Shown: positions 30,953 through 41,483 of the stretch, one piece after another
Layout of the letters: every line of letters begins with the position of its first letter
Position numbering within the stretch: position 1 is the stretch's first letter
NCBI GenBank assembly: GCA_004295565.1
Contig: AP019416.1
Location: forward strand, 4,278,001-4,342,000
Direction: 5' to 3'
Source of the DNA: Vreelandella olivaria
GTDB taxonomy: Bacteria; Pseudomonadota; Gammaproteobacteria; Pseudomonadales; Halomonadaceae
DNA: 64,000 nt
Notes under the pieces: generated by a model
What the model was told of the DNA's origin: nothing
The model's database searches: none
Seen by the model: the letters and a program-made list of their open reading frames with translations, nothing else
Position numbers and translations under genes: made by a program

Positions 30953-32282
30953 ATGTTTATCAATGTGGACGCCGTGCACGACAGCCCGGCCCTTCCCGAG
31001 CAGGTGGATGTGGTGGTAATCGGTGGCGGTATTGTGGGGACGACCGCCGCCTATGAACTGGCGCGACAAGGGGTTTCGGTGGCGCTGCTGGAGAAGGGGC
31101 TTATCGGCGCCGAGCAGTCAAGCCGCAACTGGGGCTGGGTACGTCAGCAGAACCGCGATATGTTCGAGCTGCCGCTGGCCATGTATAGCCTTGACCGCTG
31201 GGAGGCGTTCTCCCAAGAGATAAGCCGAGACGTGGGCTTTCGACGCAACGGTATCGTTTACACCACGGATAGCCAAGCGACCCTTGCCAAGTGGGGAGGC
31301 CTGGGGGCAACAGGCCCAGGAGCGAGGTTTTATCAGCCATATGTTGAGTGGCGAAGAAGCCCGCAAGCGCGCCCCGGCACCACCTCAACCTGTATTGGTG
31401 GCGTATGGTCGCCCAGCGATGCTCAGGCCGAACCCTCGATGGCCTGCTCGGCCATCGCTACTGGGGCCCGTGAACACGGCGCCTACCTTCACCAAAACTG
31501 TGCCGTGCGCGGCCTGGATCTGCATGACGGGCGGGTGAGCGGCGTTTGGACGGAGCACGGCTTGATCAAAGCCTCGACGGTCATCTGTGCAGGCGGGGCC
31601 TGGAGTTCTCGCTTCTGCCGTCGCCACGGCGTTGAGCTACCCTCGGCCAATATCATGGGCACCGCGCTGCAAACCACCGCCGCGCCGGAGGTCACCCCGG
31701 GCTGCCTGATCACCCCCAGGGTCGCACTGCGCCGCCGCCTGGATGGCAGCTACACCTTGGCGCTGCCAGGGCTTGGCCGGGTGGAAATCAGCCCCAAGGG
31801 CTTCGTTATGCGAGCAAATTCTACGCCGCCTACCGCAGCAAATTAGCCAAGAAGCTGCAGATCCGCATTGGCGCGTCTTTCTTCAACGGGCCAGAAGCGG
31901 CAGGTAGCTGGCAGTTCGATCAGGTATCGCCGTTTGAGCGCCAACGCGTGCTTGACCCCACCCTGATCTACCTCAGGCACGTGCCGCTCTGGCAGAACTG
32001 AAGGCAGAGTACCCAGAACTGAAAGGTGTGCATATTGCCCGCGCCTGGGCCGGGATGATCGATACCACACCGGACATGATTCCGATCATCTCCCCGGTTG
32101 AGCGCATCCCCGGCTTTATCGTCGCCGCTGGATGTAGCGGCCACGGCTTTGGTATTGGGCCCGGCGCGGGAAAACTGGCAGCGGATTTGGCGACCAATGC
32201 AACGCCGGTTGTAGATCCCGAGCCTTACCACATCAACCGCTTCTCCGATGGCAGCCGTATCCGCCAGCCAGAAATGATGTGA
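30953..32282 (+). CDS. FAD-dependent amine/amino-acid oxidoreductase (DAO family), frameshifted
   Basis: About 443 residues of the D-amino-acid-oxidase fold. FAD site: VDVVVIGGGIVGTTAAYELA, followed by SSRNWGWVRQQNRD, the flavin-loop version common in deaminating DAO enzymes. Then CAGGAWSSRF and a C-terminal FAD motif IVAAGCSGHGFGIGPGAGKL. Four indels, near 31300, 31365, 31805 and 31965. It oxidises a C-N bond in an amine or amino acid, producing an aldehyde or keto product for the flanking dehydrogenase. It follows the aldehyde dehydrogenase by 51 bases, so they are probably one transcript. Confidence 0.85.
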
Positions 32283-32450
32283 GCGACCTGCCGCATTCTA
32301 TGCTGCATCCCTCCCAAAAAAAGGCGGTTTGTGTTAGCCGGGCGCGTACTTTCAGCGTCTGGCGCCTGCTCAAGAATGCTGTAATGAAATGAGTGGCTGC
32401 GCCAAGGATTTCTCCCATTACCCCAATCATGACAAAGAGGAACAAACACC

Positions 32451-33125
32451 ATGAGCGAGATTATGCGCCCTAAGTACATCACCTTTGATTGTTACGGCAC
32501 ACTCACCAACTTCCAGATGGGGCGCATGACCCGCGAAATTTTCGCTGATCGCATCCCCGATGCCGATCGCATGGAGCGCTTCGTGCAGGATTTTGGCGCC
32601 TACCGTTTCGACGAAGTCCTTGGCGAGTGGAAGCCCTACGCCGAGGTTCTCTGCACGGCGCTGGAGCGCACCTGCAAACGTTGGGGCATCGAATACCGCG
32701 ACAACGAAGGCATGCTCTATTACAACGCCGTCCCGACCTGGGGCCCGCACCCGGACGTGATAGAGGGGCTTTCGAAAATTGCCGACAAAATCCCTCTGGT
32801 GATTTACTCCAACGCCGATGACAGCCAGATCATGTCGAACGTGCAGAAGCTCGAGGTGCCCTTTCACAAGGTCTTCACCGCCGATACCTTCAAAGTTTAC
32901 AAGCCACGTCTAGCCGCCTTCGAAGCCATGATCGACAGCCTGGACTGCCACCCCGAAGAGTTGCTGCACGTCTCATCGAGCTTCCGCTATGACCTTATTT
33001 CAGCGCATCTGATGGGCATCAAGAACAAGGCGTTTGTGGCGCGCAACCACGAGCCCTATTGCGACGGCTACGGTGCCACCAAAATTAACGATATCCGCGA
33101 CTTGCCCGCGTTAGTCGGTCTTTAA
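32451..33125 (+). CDS. Haloacid dehalogenase type II-like HAD hydrolase
   Basis: 224 residues, HAD subfamily IA with a helical cap. Motif I FDCYGTL (nucleophile Asp about residue 12), motif II SNADD, motif III Lys in FKVYKP, and the dehalogenase-like VSSSFRYDLISAHLMG in place of the usual phosphatase motif IV. True 2-haloacid dehalogenases share this pattern, but a haloacid substrate makes little sense here. In amine clusters such genes may act on a phosphorylated or damaged intermediate. Good ribosome site (AGAGGAA). Intact. Confidence 0.85.
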   Translation: MSEIMRPKYITFDCYGTLTNFQMGRMTREIFADRIPDADRMERFVQDFGAYRFDEVLGEWKPYAEVLCTALERTCKRWGIEYRDNEGMLYYNAVPTWGPHPDVIEGLSKIADKIPLVIYSNADDSQIMSNVQKLEVPFHKVFTADTFKVYKPRLAAFEAMIDSLDCHPEELLHVSSSFRYDLISAHLMGIKNKAFVARNHEPYCDGYGATKINDIRDLPALVGL

Positions 33126-33159
33126 GCTGACTGTTTCGCCCACCGTGCAGGAGCCGCCC

Positions 33160-34434
33160 ATGCAACTCAACTCCTACTGGCTGTCCACAGCGCCCGCCTT
33201 TACCGGGGGCCAGCAGGCCCTCACCCAAGAACACTACGATGTTGCGGTGGTGGGCGGCGGTTTTACCGGGCTGTCGGCTGCCCGCACGCTGGCCCGGGGC
33301 GGGGCCCGCGTAGCGCTACTGGAGGCGGGCCAAATCATTGGTGAAGCCTCGGGGCGCAACGGCGGCCAGTGCAACACCGGCGTGGCCCAGGACTACGCCA
33401 GCCTGGTCGAGCAGCTTGGCCGCGAGCGCGCGATTGCCCACTACACCACCTACGCCGAGGCGGTCGCCAGCGTTGAGCAGGTGATGGCCGAAGAGGCAAT
33501 CGACTGCGACTACCTGCGCCACGGCAAGCTGAAGCTGGCGGCTAAACCGCAACACTACGACAAGCTCGCGCGCACCTGCGACGCCATTCGCCGTGATGTG
33601 GATAGCGACGTGGAGATGCTCTCCGCCGCCGCCGTTCGAGAGGAGGTCGATTCACCGCTCTACCATGGCGGGCTGCTGCAGCGTAACGGCGGTCAGATGC
33701 ATATGGGCCGTTTCGGCGTCGGCTTGGCCGAAGCGGCAGCCAGACATGGCGCGCATATTTTTGAACATACCCCGATGACCCGCGTCACCCGCGAGACATC
33801 AGGGTATCGATTAGGCACGCCCAGCGGTGATATTCGCGCCGAAAACGTGTTGCTGGCCACCGGCGCTTCGCAAACAGGGCCACTCAGCTGGTTTCGCCGC
33901 CGCCTGGTGCCGGTGGGCAGTTTTATCGTCGTCACTGAGCCGCTTTCAGCCGCCCAGTGTGCCCAGCTGCTACCCCAGCGACGCTCCTATGTCACCAGCC
34001 GTATCGTCGGTCACTACTTCCGCCTGACCGCCGATAACCGACTGCTGTTTGGCGGGCGGGCACGCTTTGCCATGTCCGGCAGCCAATCGGATGCCAAGAG
34101 CGGCGAGATACTGCGCCGGGGGCTGGAAGAGGCCTTTCCCCAACTGAAAGGGGTGCGTCTCGACTACTGCTGGGGCGGGCTGGTGGATATGAGCAAAGAC
34201 CGGTTTCCCCATGCAGGACAGCACAATGGCATGTACTACGCCATGGGCTATAGCGGCCATGGGGTACAGATGTCGGTGCATATGGGGCATGTATTAGCCG
34301 AGGTGATGCTTGGCAACCGCCAAAACCATCCTTGGCAGGACACCAAGTGGCCAGCTATCCCCGGCCATTTTGGCAAACCGTGGTTTTTACCCCTGGTGGG
34401 CAGTTGGTACCGACTACAGGATCGATTGCATTAA
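33160..34434 (+). CDS. puuB: FAD-dependent oxidoreductase, PuuB-like (gamma-glutamylputrescine oxidase family)
   Basis: 424 residues, DAO fold. FAD site DVAVVGGGFTGLSAARTLA, then EASGRNGGQCNTG, the PuuB-type flavin loop, ATGASQTGP, and the C-terminal CWGGLVDMSKDRFPHAG with YAMGYSGHGVQMSVHMG. PuuB oxidises gamma-glutamylputrescine to the aldehyde. No glutamylpolyamine synthetase (PuuA) or hydrolase (PuuD) is in the window, so a different amine is possible. ATG 33160 is preferred over the GTG at 33145 because GGAG is correctly spaced. Intact. Confidence 0.8.
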   Translation: MQLNSYWLSTAPAFTGGQQALTQEHYDVAVVGGGFTGLSAARTLARGGARVALLEAGQIIGEASGRNGGQCNTGVAQDYASLVEQLGRERAIAHYTTYAEAVASVEQVMAEEAIDCDYLRHGKLKLAAKPQHYDKLARTCDAIRRDVDSDVEMLSAAAVREEVDSPLYHGGLLQRNGGQMHMGRFGVGLAEAAARHGAHIFEHTPMTRVTRETSGYRLGTPSGDIRAENVLLATGASQTGPLSWFRRRLVPVGSFIVVTEPLSAAQCAQLLPQRRSYVTSRIVGHYFRLTADNRLLFGGRARFAMSGSQSDAKSGEILRRGLEEAFPQLKGVRLDYCWGGLVDMSKDRFPHAGQHNGMYYAMGYSGHGVQMSVHMGHVLAEVMLGNRQNHPWQDTKWPAIPGHFGKPWFLPLVGSWYRLQDRLH

Positions 34435-34593
34435 GCCATCACCACAACACTCACATGACTTCCCAAACTCACCAAGAGAGCGATCAAAACAGCGATTATA
34501 AAAACAGGGCTATTAAAAATAGAGCCATTAAAAACAGCTAAGCACGCGCTGCCAGACTCACAACAACACTTAATCGCAGTAAGGAGAAGGCTT
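34435..34593 (+). other. Intergenic with a repetitive AT-rich stretch
   Basis: Contains three imperfect copies of ATTAAAAAYAGRGC-like sequence at 34493-34540. A 28-codon reading frame (34455-34541) would end KNRAIKNRAIKNS but has no ribosome site. The AAGGAG for the next gene is at 34580. Confidence 0.45.
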
Positions 34594-36232
34594 ATGACAC
34601 GTGAAAAAAATCCTAATGATCTGTTTGTTTCTCCCGAACAAAGCATGCAGGTTTACAACGCCATGCAGCGCGGGCTGTCTCGACGCGAGGCCATGAAAGT
34701 CCTTGGCGCGGCGGGCGTCTTTGCCGCCGCGTCTGGCGCCCTTCCCGGTTTCTCCTCGGCCTGGGCGGCGGACAGCGAAAGCGCAGCGCCCCAGTACGGC
34801 GGCCGTATCCGCATAGCGGCACACTCGGCATCCACTAAAGACACCCTGGATCCCGCCTTAGGGGCGACGGCCATCGACTATGTCCGCGCCTACATGTTTT
34901 ATAACGGCTTGACCCAGTACGATGAAGATCTGACGCCCCAGCCCTGCCTGGCGGAGTCGTTCGAGAATACCGATAACGGCAGCCACTGGATCTTTACCCT
35001 GCGGCGCGGCGTTACCTTCCACGATGGCAAACCACTGACACCCCAGGATGTGATCTTTTCGATCATGCGCCATAAGGATCCCGCGACCGGTTCAAAGGTC
35101 GCCTCCATGGTCGAGCAAATCGACAGTATCAGGGCACTGGATGATCACCGCGTCGAGTTCAACCTCTCCTCGCCCAATATCGAGTTGCCCTCTATCCTGG
35201 CCGTTTCGCACCTGGTGATTGTGGCCGATGGAACCAGCGACTTCTCGAAAGGGCTGGGTACCGGCGCCTTTAAGTGCCAGGAGTTTACCCCGGCGTGCGT
35301 TCGATCGGCGTCCGCAACGAGAACTACTGGCGCGATGGCCATCCCTATCTGGATGCCATTGAGGTGGTGGGGATTAGCGACGAATCATCACGGGTCAATG
35401 CGCTGCTCTCTGGCGATGTGCAGATGATCAATGAAGTCAGTGGCAACTCCGCAGAGCGCTTGAAAACCAGTGACGGCTACCAGGTAAAAGCGACGAACGC
35501 CGGTAACTACACCGACCTGGTCATGCGCTTTGACCAGCAGCCCACCAGCCGCCCCGAATTCCGCGAGGCGATGAAGTACCTCTTCGATCGCGAGCAGATC
35601 AAACGTGTCGCCCTGCGCGGTTATGGCGAGATCGCCAACGACCAGCCGATTATCTCCAGCTCCCCTTACTACTTCGATGGGCTACCCCAGCGAGAGTACG
35701 ACCAGAGCGGGCGGCCTCCTTGCTTGCCAAGGCAGGGTTGGCAGGCGCCACCGTGCCACTGGTGGCGTCGCCTGCGGCTTCCTCGTCGGAAGATATGGCC
35801 GTGCTTCTCCAGCAGTCCGCGGCTCAGGCAGGGCTCAACCTTAATATCAACCGGGTTCCCTCGGACGGCTACTGGTCGAACCACTGGATGAAACATCCGC
35901 TGGGGTTCGGCAATATCAACCCGCGGCCCACGGCAAATATTTTGCTCTCGCAGTTTTTCCTCTCCAGCGCAGCCTGGAACGAATCCGGCTGGCACAACGA
36001 GCAGTTTGATCAATTGTTGATTGCCTCGCGGGGAGAGCCGGATTTGGCCACCCGTAAGCAGATGTACGCCGACATGCAGACCATGATCCATGAAGAGGGC
36101 GGCATCGGCATCCCCGTCTTCCTGAGCAGCATTGAAAGCTTCGATTCCCGCATTGGCGGCATGGATCGTACCGTCCCCCTGGGCAGTTTCATGGGCTATA
36201 TGTTCGCCGAGCATATCTGGTGGAAAGGTTAG
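34594..36232 (+). CDS. Oligopeptide/nickel-type ABC transporter substrate-binding protein (SBP family 5, Tat signal)
   Basis: About 546 residues. The signal peptide carries a twin-arginine motif (SRREAMKVLGAAGVFAAASG), so the folded receptor should be exported by Tat. Family 5 features: YGGRIRIAAHS, LDPALGAT, LAESFENTDNGSHWIFTLRR, VTFHDGKPLTPQDVIFS. Two indels, near 35290 and 35705. Family 5 receptors bind peptides, opines, or diverse amine compounds. Start has AAGGAGAAG upstream. First gene of an ABC operon running through 39923. Confidence 0.87.
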
Positions 36233-36298
36233 GAGCCTGTCCGACTTAACACTGATCTACTGCTTCTCGCGACGATCGGCCAAGCCGGACAGGCTCCT
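36231..36298. repeat. Long inverted repeat after the binding-protein gene
   Basis: AGGAGCCTGTCCG (36231-36243) and CGGACAGGCTCCT (36286-36298) pair perfectly over 13 bases around a 42-base loop. It begins at the stop codon of the binding-protein gene. It has no T run. It may be a processed hairpin that lets the receptor mRNA outlast the permease part, or a REP/MITE-like insertion. Confidence 0.6.
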
Positions 36299-36404
36299 AG
36301 TTCCTGCTCTCCCTACTGTGATCACAGGCCATGGGCATCATCACCAGGGCGTCTAATTTCTATCCTGGTGATGATCAACATGGCCCTTGAGCCGGAGAAG
36401 AAAG

Positions 36405-37361
36405 ATGCGCGACTCTCTCTTTGGGCTGGTGCTAGGTCGCTTGGCCTCCAGTCTTATTACCCTGCTGCTGGTATCGCTGGTGATCTTTGCGATTACCTCG
36501 CTGCTGCCAGGGGACACCGCCCAGCAGGTGCTGGGGCAGTTTGCCACGCCGGAACAGGTAGAGGCGCTGCGTGCCCAGCTAGGCCTTAATCAGCCGCCCT
36601 TGCTGCGCTACTGGCAGTGGCTAAGCGGCTTTGCCACCGGCGACCTTGGCCGCTCCGCCAGTAATGGCGTGGATGTCATACAGCTGGTCAATGACCGGCT
36701 CCCCAATTCGTTACTGCTAGCCGCGATTACCACCGCTATCTCTGTCCCTGTGGCGCTGACTATGGGTATCGCCGCCGCCATGCGCCGGGGTGGCGTGCTT
36801 GACCGCACCCTGAACCTGATCACCCTGTCGATGGTGGCGGTACCCGAGTTTCTGGTCGCCACCCTGGCGGTGCTGATTTTCGCCGTGCAACTCGGCTGGT
36901 TACCGGCACTCTCCTATGTCTCCACTGTCGACAGTTTCGGCGCCTTTATGAAAGTTTACGCCATGCCGGTACTCACCCTGTGCAGTGTACTGATTGCCCA
37001 AATGGCACGTATGACCCGGGCGGCCTTAATCGATCAGCTCGACAGCGCTTATGTGGAGATGGCGCGTCTCAAAGGCGTTCCGCCCATGCGGCGTGTCCTG
37101 CGTCATGCGCTGCCTAACGCCGTCGGCCCGATTGCCAATGCGGTGGCGCTGAGCCTCTCTTATCTACTGGGCGGGGTCATCATTGTCGAAACCATCTTCA
37201 ACTATCCAGGCATCGCCAGCTTGATGGTCGATGCGGTTTCCAACCGGGATCTCGCCCTGGTGCAGGCCTGCGCCATGATATTTTGCGGCGCTTACCTGCT
37301 GCTGGTCATGCTGGCTGATCTATGCGCGATCCTCTCCAACCCGAGGCTGCGAAACCGATGA
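36405..37361 (+). CDS. ABC transporter permease, DppB/OppB family
   Basis: 318 residues with the family N-terminus (RLASSLITLLLVSLVIFAIT, SLLPGDTAQQVLG) and the EAA loop in DSAYVEMARLKGVPPMRRVL. It forms half the membrane channel. I took ATG 36405, shortly after GGAGAAGAAAG. Its stop overlaps the next start as ATGA. Intact. Confidence 0.92.
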   Translation: MRDSLFGLVLGRLASSLITLLLVSLVIFAITSLLPGDTAQQVLGQFATPEQVEALRAQLGLNQPPLLRYWQWLSGFATGDLGRSASNGVDVIQLVNDRLPNSLLLAAITTAISVPVALTMGIAAAMRRGGVLDRTLNLITLSMVAVPEFLVATLAVLIFAVQLGWLPALSYVSTVDSFGAFMKVYAMPVLTLCSVLIAQMARMTRAALIDQLDSAYVEMARLKGVPPMRRVLRHALPNAVGPIANAVALSLSYLLGGVIIVETIFNYPGIASLMVDAVSNRDLALVQACAMIFCGAYLLLVMLADLCAILSNPRLRNR

Positions 37362-38264
37362 ACGACACCAAGACAATGCCCGCTAACAAGGGCAACCGTC
37401 ATTCTATGTCTCGCCAAGAAGCCGCCTGCCGATAGCGATTTTAAACAACGCAACCGCTCCCGGCTGCAACTCACCCGCTGGATCGGTCTTGGTTTGTTCA
37501 GCTTCTGGCTACTGGTGGCCATGTTTGGGCCACTGTTGTCACCCTATCCCATGGGCGCGTTTGTCTCTGACCAAATATACGGCGGGGCAAGTTCGGCCCA
37601 CCTGCTGGGCACCGACTATATGGGCCGCGATATGCTCAGCCGCATGCTCACCGGGGCGCGCTATACCGTGGGGCTGGCGCTAGTGGCCGCGTTATTGTCA
37701 ACCCTGGTTGGTGCGGGCTTTGGTATGTTGACGGTGCTCCTGCCCCGCTGGCTTGAGGAGAGCGTTCGGAGGATATTCGACACGCTGATCTCGATTCCCA
37801 GCAAAATGATGGCCCTGGTGATGGTCTCCGCCTTTGGCACCTCTATCCCACTGCTGATTCTGGCGGCGGTGCTCAGCTACGCGCCGGGCTCGTTTCGTAT
37901 CGCCCATAGTTTGGCCAAAAACCTCGCCACCCTGGAGTACGTTCAAGTCGCCCGTACCCGGGGAGAGGGACGGCTGTATATCGCCGCCGTGGAAATTTTT
38001 CCCAATATGATCCAACCCGTGCTCACCGATATGGGCATGCGCTTTGTGTTTATCGTACTGCTGCTCAGCGGCATGAGCTTTCTGGGTTTGGGCGTGCAAC
38101 CGCCGGTCGCCGATCTGGGCTCCCTGGTGCGTGAAAACATCGGCGGGCTTAGCCAGGGGGCGTTGGCAGTGATTGCCCCGGCGCTGGCGATTGGCTCATT
38201 AACCGTCGGTGCCAACCTGTTGATCGACAGCCTCTCGAACAGCCGCGATAACCAGAAGGAGTGA
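37358..38264 (+). CDS. ABC transporter permease, DppC/OppC family (one frameshift)
   Basis: About 302 residues. From ATG 37358 the N-terminal 20 residues are in one frame; an indel near 37420 then joins KPPADSDFKQRNRSRLQLTR to the membrane part. LLGTDYMGRDMLSRMLTGAR and the EAA loop EYVQVARTRGEGRLYIAAVE are typical of DppC. Translationally coupled to dppB-type gene by a 4-base overlap. The second half of the channel. Confidence 0.88.
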
Positions 38265-38268
38265 TGCC

Positions 38269-39923
38269 ATGCAAGGTGAATCGCTGATCGTACGCGATCT
38301 TGATATCTGTGCGACCCCGCCTGGTGAGGGAGGAGCGCACGATCGTCAGCCAGATCAATTTCGCGCTCAAGCCAGGCGAAGTGATGGCACTAATCGGTGA
38401 ATCCGGTTCAGGCAAGACCACCATTGCGCTGGCCATGATGGGTTACGCCCGGCGCGGCTGCCGCATCGCCGGGGGCAGCGTGCAGTTGGGAGAGACCGAC
38501 ATACTCACTCTCTCTGCGGTGGAAACCCGCGCGCTTCGCGGCCATCGGGTGACCTACATCGCCCAAAGCGCCGCGGCCGCCTTCAACCCCTCGCGCCGGC
38601 TAATGGATCAGGTCATCGAAGGCGCGCTTATCCATGGCGTGATGGATCGACAGCAAGCGCAGCAGAAAGCCATTCAATTGTTTGGCGAGCTGGCCCTGCC
38701 CGACCCAGAACATATCGGCGACCGATACCCCACCAGGTCTCCGGGGGCCAGCTACAGCGCCTTATGGCCGCCATGGCCTTGATTACCGATCCTGCCCTGG
38801 TGATTCTGGATGAACCGACCACGGCACTGGATGTGACCACTCAGGTCGATGTGCTGCGGGCCTTCAAGCGCGTGATGCGCGAGCGGGGCACCACGGCGCT
38901 GTATGTCTCCCATGACCTCGCCGTGGTGGCGCAGATTGCCGATCACGTGCTGGTGCTACAGGATGGGGAAGAGCAGGAGCAAGGGCCCATTGGGCAAATC
39001 CTGGACAATCCAGGCCATGCCTACACGCGTAGCTTATTGGCGGCGGCACGACCGGAGACCCGCGTGCCAGCCAGCCTTCCGGCAAGCGGCGGCGAACTGT
39101 TGCGCATTGATGATCTGCAAGTGGGCTACGGGCGCTGTGATCGCAATGGGCTGCCGAATAATGTCGTGCTGGATCATATCCAACTGCGCATTGATCGCGG
39201 CCAGGCGTTAGGCGTGATTGGTGAATCCGGGTCGGGCAAATCAACGCTTGCCCGGGCAGTCGCTGGGTTGGTGGCCCCGTCACGGGGGGAAGTTCAGTTC
39301 AATTGCCGCGAGCTACCGCCGACGCTGCGTGGTCGCACCCCGACCAGTTTCGGCGTATCCAGATCGTTTTCAGAGCGCCGACAATGCGCTCAACCCGGCC
39401 CACTCGGTGAGGCGGCTGCTCAACCGTCCGCTGGAAACCTATTTCCATATGAGCCGCGATGCCCGACAGCGGCGGGTAGAAGAGTTGATGGACTTGGTCA
39501 AACTGCCGCGCACCCTGCTCGACCGCAAGCCCAGCGGCCTATCGGGTGGCCAGAAGCAGCGCGTCAACCTCGCCCGGGCGCTGGCCGCAGAGCCCGACCT
39601 GATCCTCTGCGACGAAGTGACCTCGGCGCTGGATACCGTGGTGGGCGCCGCCATTCTCGAGCTGCTGGCCGAACTGCGCCGTGAGCTTGGCGTTGCCTAC
39701 CTGTTTATCAGCCACGATATCTCGACGGTGCGCTCGCTGTGCGACGACGTCATGGTGCTTTACCAGGGGGAGTGTGGAGTTCGGCCCCTGCAGCACGGTG
39801 CTCAACCAGCCACAGCACGACTACACCCGCAAGCTGATCGGTTCGGTGCCTGAACTCCAGCCAGGCTGGTTGGAGGGGTGCCAATGGTCGACCCATACGC
39901 AGCCGTCAACCGCGCCCGTTTAA
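38269..39923 (+). CDS. Fused double ATPase of the oligopeptide-type ABC importer (DppD-DppF fusion), frameshifted
   Basis: About 551 residues containing two ABC domains in one chain, the GsiA/YejF layout. Domain 1: Walker A GESGSGKTT, signature VSGGQLQR (restored), Walker B LVILDEPTTALD. Domain 2: Walker A GESGSGKST, signature LSGGQKQR, Walker B LILCDEVTSALD. Indels near 38318, 38735, 39345 and 39772. Both nucleotide sites look complete. In domain 2 the Walker B Glu and following Val (DEVTSALD) are normal for DppF proteins. Starts 5 bases after the permease stop. Confidence 0.88.
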
Positions 39924-39955
39924 TCACTAGCCCTATTAATGACAAGGAGAAAAGC

Positions 39956-41421
39956 ATGCCGACGCTGCCCCTCAATGACCGTAACCTGCTACGTGAGCAG
40001 GCCTTTATCAACGCACAATGGTGCGACGCCGACGATGCGGCCACGCTGACCGTCAACAACCCCGCCAGCGGCGAAGCGCTGGCTAGCATACCAGCATGGG
40101 TGCCAACGAGACCCGCCGGGCAATCGAGGCCGCCGAAGCGGCGTGGCCCGCCTGGCGTGCGCAAACAGCGGCAGCGCGCGCAGCACTGCTGGAGCGCTGG
40201 CATGCGCTGATACTGGAAAACAGTGAGGATCTGGCGGTATTGATGACCCTGGAACAGGGCAAGCCGCTAGCCGAATCACGAGGAGAGGTTCAGTACGGCG
40301 CAAGTTTTATCAAGTGGTTTGCGGAAGAAGCACGCCGCGCCTATGGCGAGACCATCCCTCCCCCAGCGCGGATCGCCGCATTGTCATCCTCAAACAGCCG
40401 GTGGGCGTGTGCGGTGCGATTACCCCTGGAACTTCCCCATCGCCATGATTACCCGCAAGTGCGCGCCAGCGCTGGCGGCCGGATGCCCGATTGTGATCAA
40501 ACCGTCGGAGCTGACGCCGCTGTCAGCACTGGCCTTAGCAGTCCTCGCGGAACGTGCTGGCTTTCCTCCAGGCGTGGTTAATATCGTCACCGGGCTACCT
40601 GAAGGGATTGGCGGTGAACTGACCGCCAACCCCACCGTGCGCAAACTCTCCTTCACCGGTTCGACCCGGGTGGGCAGCCTGCTGATGCGTCAGAGTGCCG
40701 ACGATATCAAGCGCCTCAGTCTGGAGTTGGGCGGCAATGCTCCGCTCATCGTGTTTGACGATGCCGACCTGGAACTGGCGGTGGCCGGAGCTATGGCGAG
40801 CAAGTTCCGCAACGCGGGCCAGACCTGTGTTTGCGCTAACCGCATTCTGGTTCAATCCGGCATTCATGACCGCTTTGTGGCCCGCTTGGCGACGGAAATC
40901 GAGGCGTTGCGCTGTGGTGACGGCATGGAGGAAGGCACAACCATAGGGCCATTAATCAACGACCAGGCGGTGAGAAAAGTCACCCGCCATCTTGATGACG
41001 CTTTATCCCATGGCGCGGAACTGGTGTTCGGTGAGCTACCTAATGGTCAGGATCGCTTTGTGGCGCCGGTACTGCTCACCAAGGTAACCGAAGCCATGCT
41101 GGTCACCCAGGAAGAGACCTTTGGCCCCGTCGCCCCATTATGCAATTTGACAACGAAGAAGACGCCATCCGTATTGCCAACGCGACGCCCTTTGGGCTCG
41201 CCGCTTACTTCTTTACCGAGAGCGTGCGCCGGGCCTGGCGGGTCGGCGAAGCGTTGGAGTTCGGCATGGTCGGCCTCAACACCGGCTCCATTTCTATGGA
41301 AGTCGCCCCGTTTGGTGGCATGAAACAGTCGGGGCTGGGCCGTGAAGGTGCCCGCCAGGGGCTGGATGAGTACCTGGAAGAAAGCGTTTCATATGGGCGG
41401 GCTGAACTAACGCGGACTTAA
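39956..41421 (+). CDS. gabD: NAD(P)-dependent succinate-semialdehyde dehydrogenase GabD (frameshifted)
   Basis: Oxidises succinate semialdehyde to succinate, feeding the TCA cycle. About 489 residues. GabD-type stretches: LTLEQGKPLAESRGEV, GVCGAITPWNFPIAMITRK, LSLELGGNAPLIVFDDADLE (base Glu), FRNAGQTCVCANRILVQ (nucleophile Cys) and PFGGMKQSGLGREGARQG. Three indels near 40088, 40387 and 41138. AAGGAGA precedes the ATG. Together with gabT downstream this gives the complete GABA shunt exit. The ABC importer immediately upstream is probably in the same operon. Confidence 0.92.
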
Positions 41422-41435
41422 CGAACGCCGACATA

Positions 41436-41472
41436 CCCCACTCGCTCGCCGATACAGAGCGAGCGAGTGGGG
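41436..41472. terminator. Bidirectional terminator between gabD and ghrA
   Basis: A perfect 13-base stem, CCCCACTCGCTCG with CGAGCGAGTGGGG, 11-base loop, followed by AAAA on the plus strand. It lies between converging genes and can serve both. Confidence 0.75.
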
Positions 41473-41483
41473 AAAACGCTATG

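Noticed and set aside
32451-33125. A true haloacid degradation gene
   Set aside because: The motifs fit type II dehalogenases, but the neighbourhood is amine catabolism with no haloacid permease, so a specific haloacid function is not claimed.
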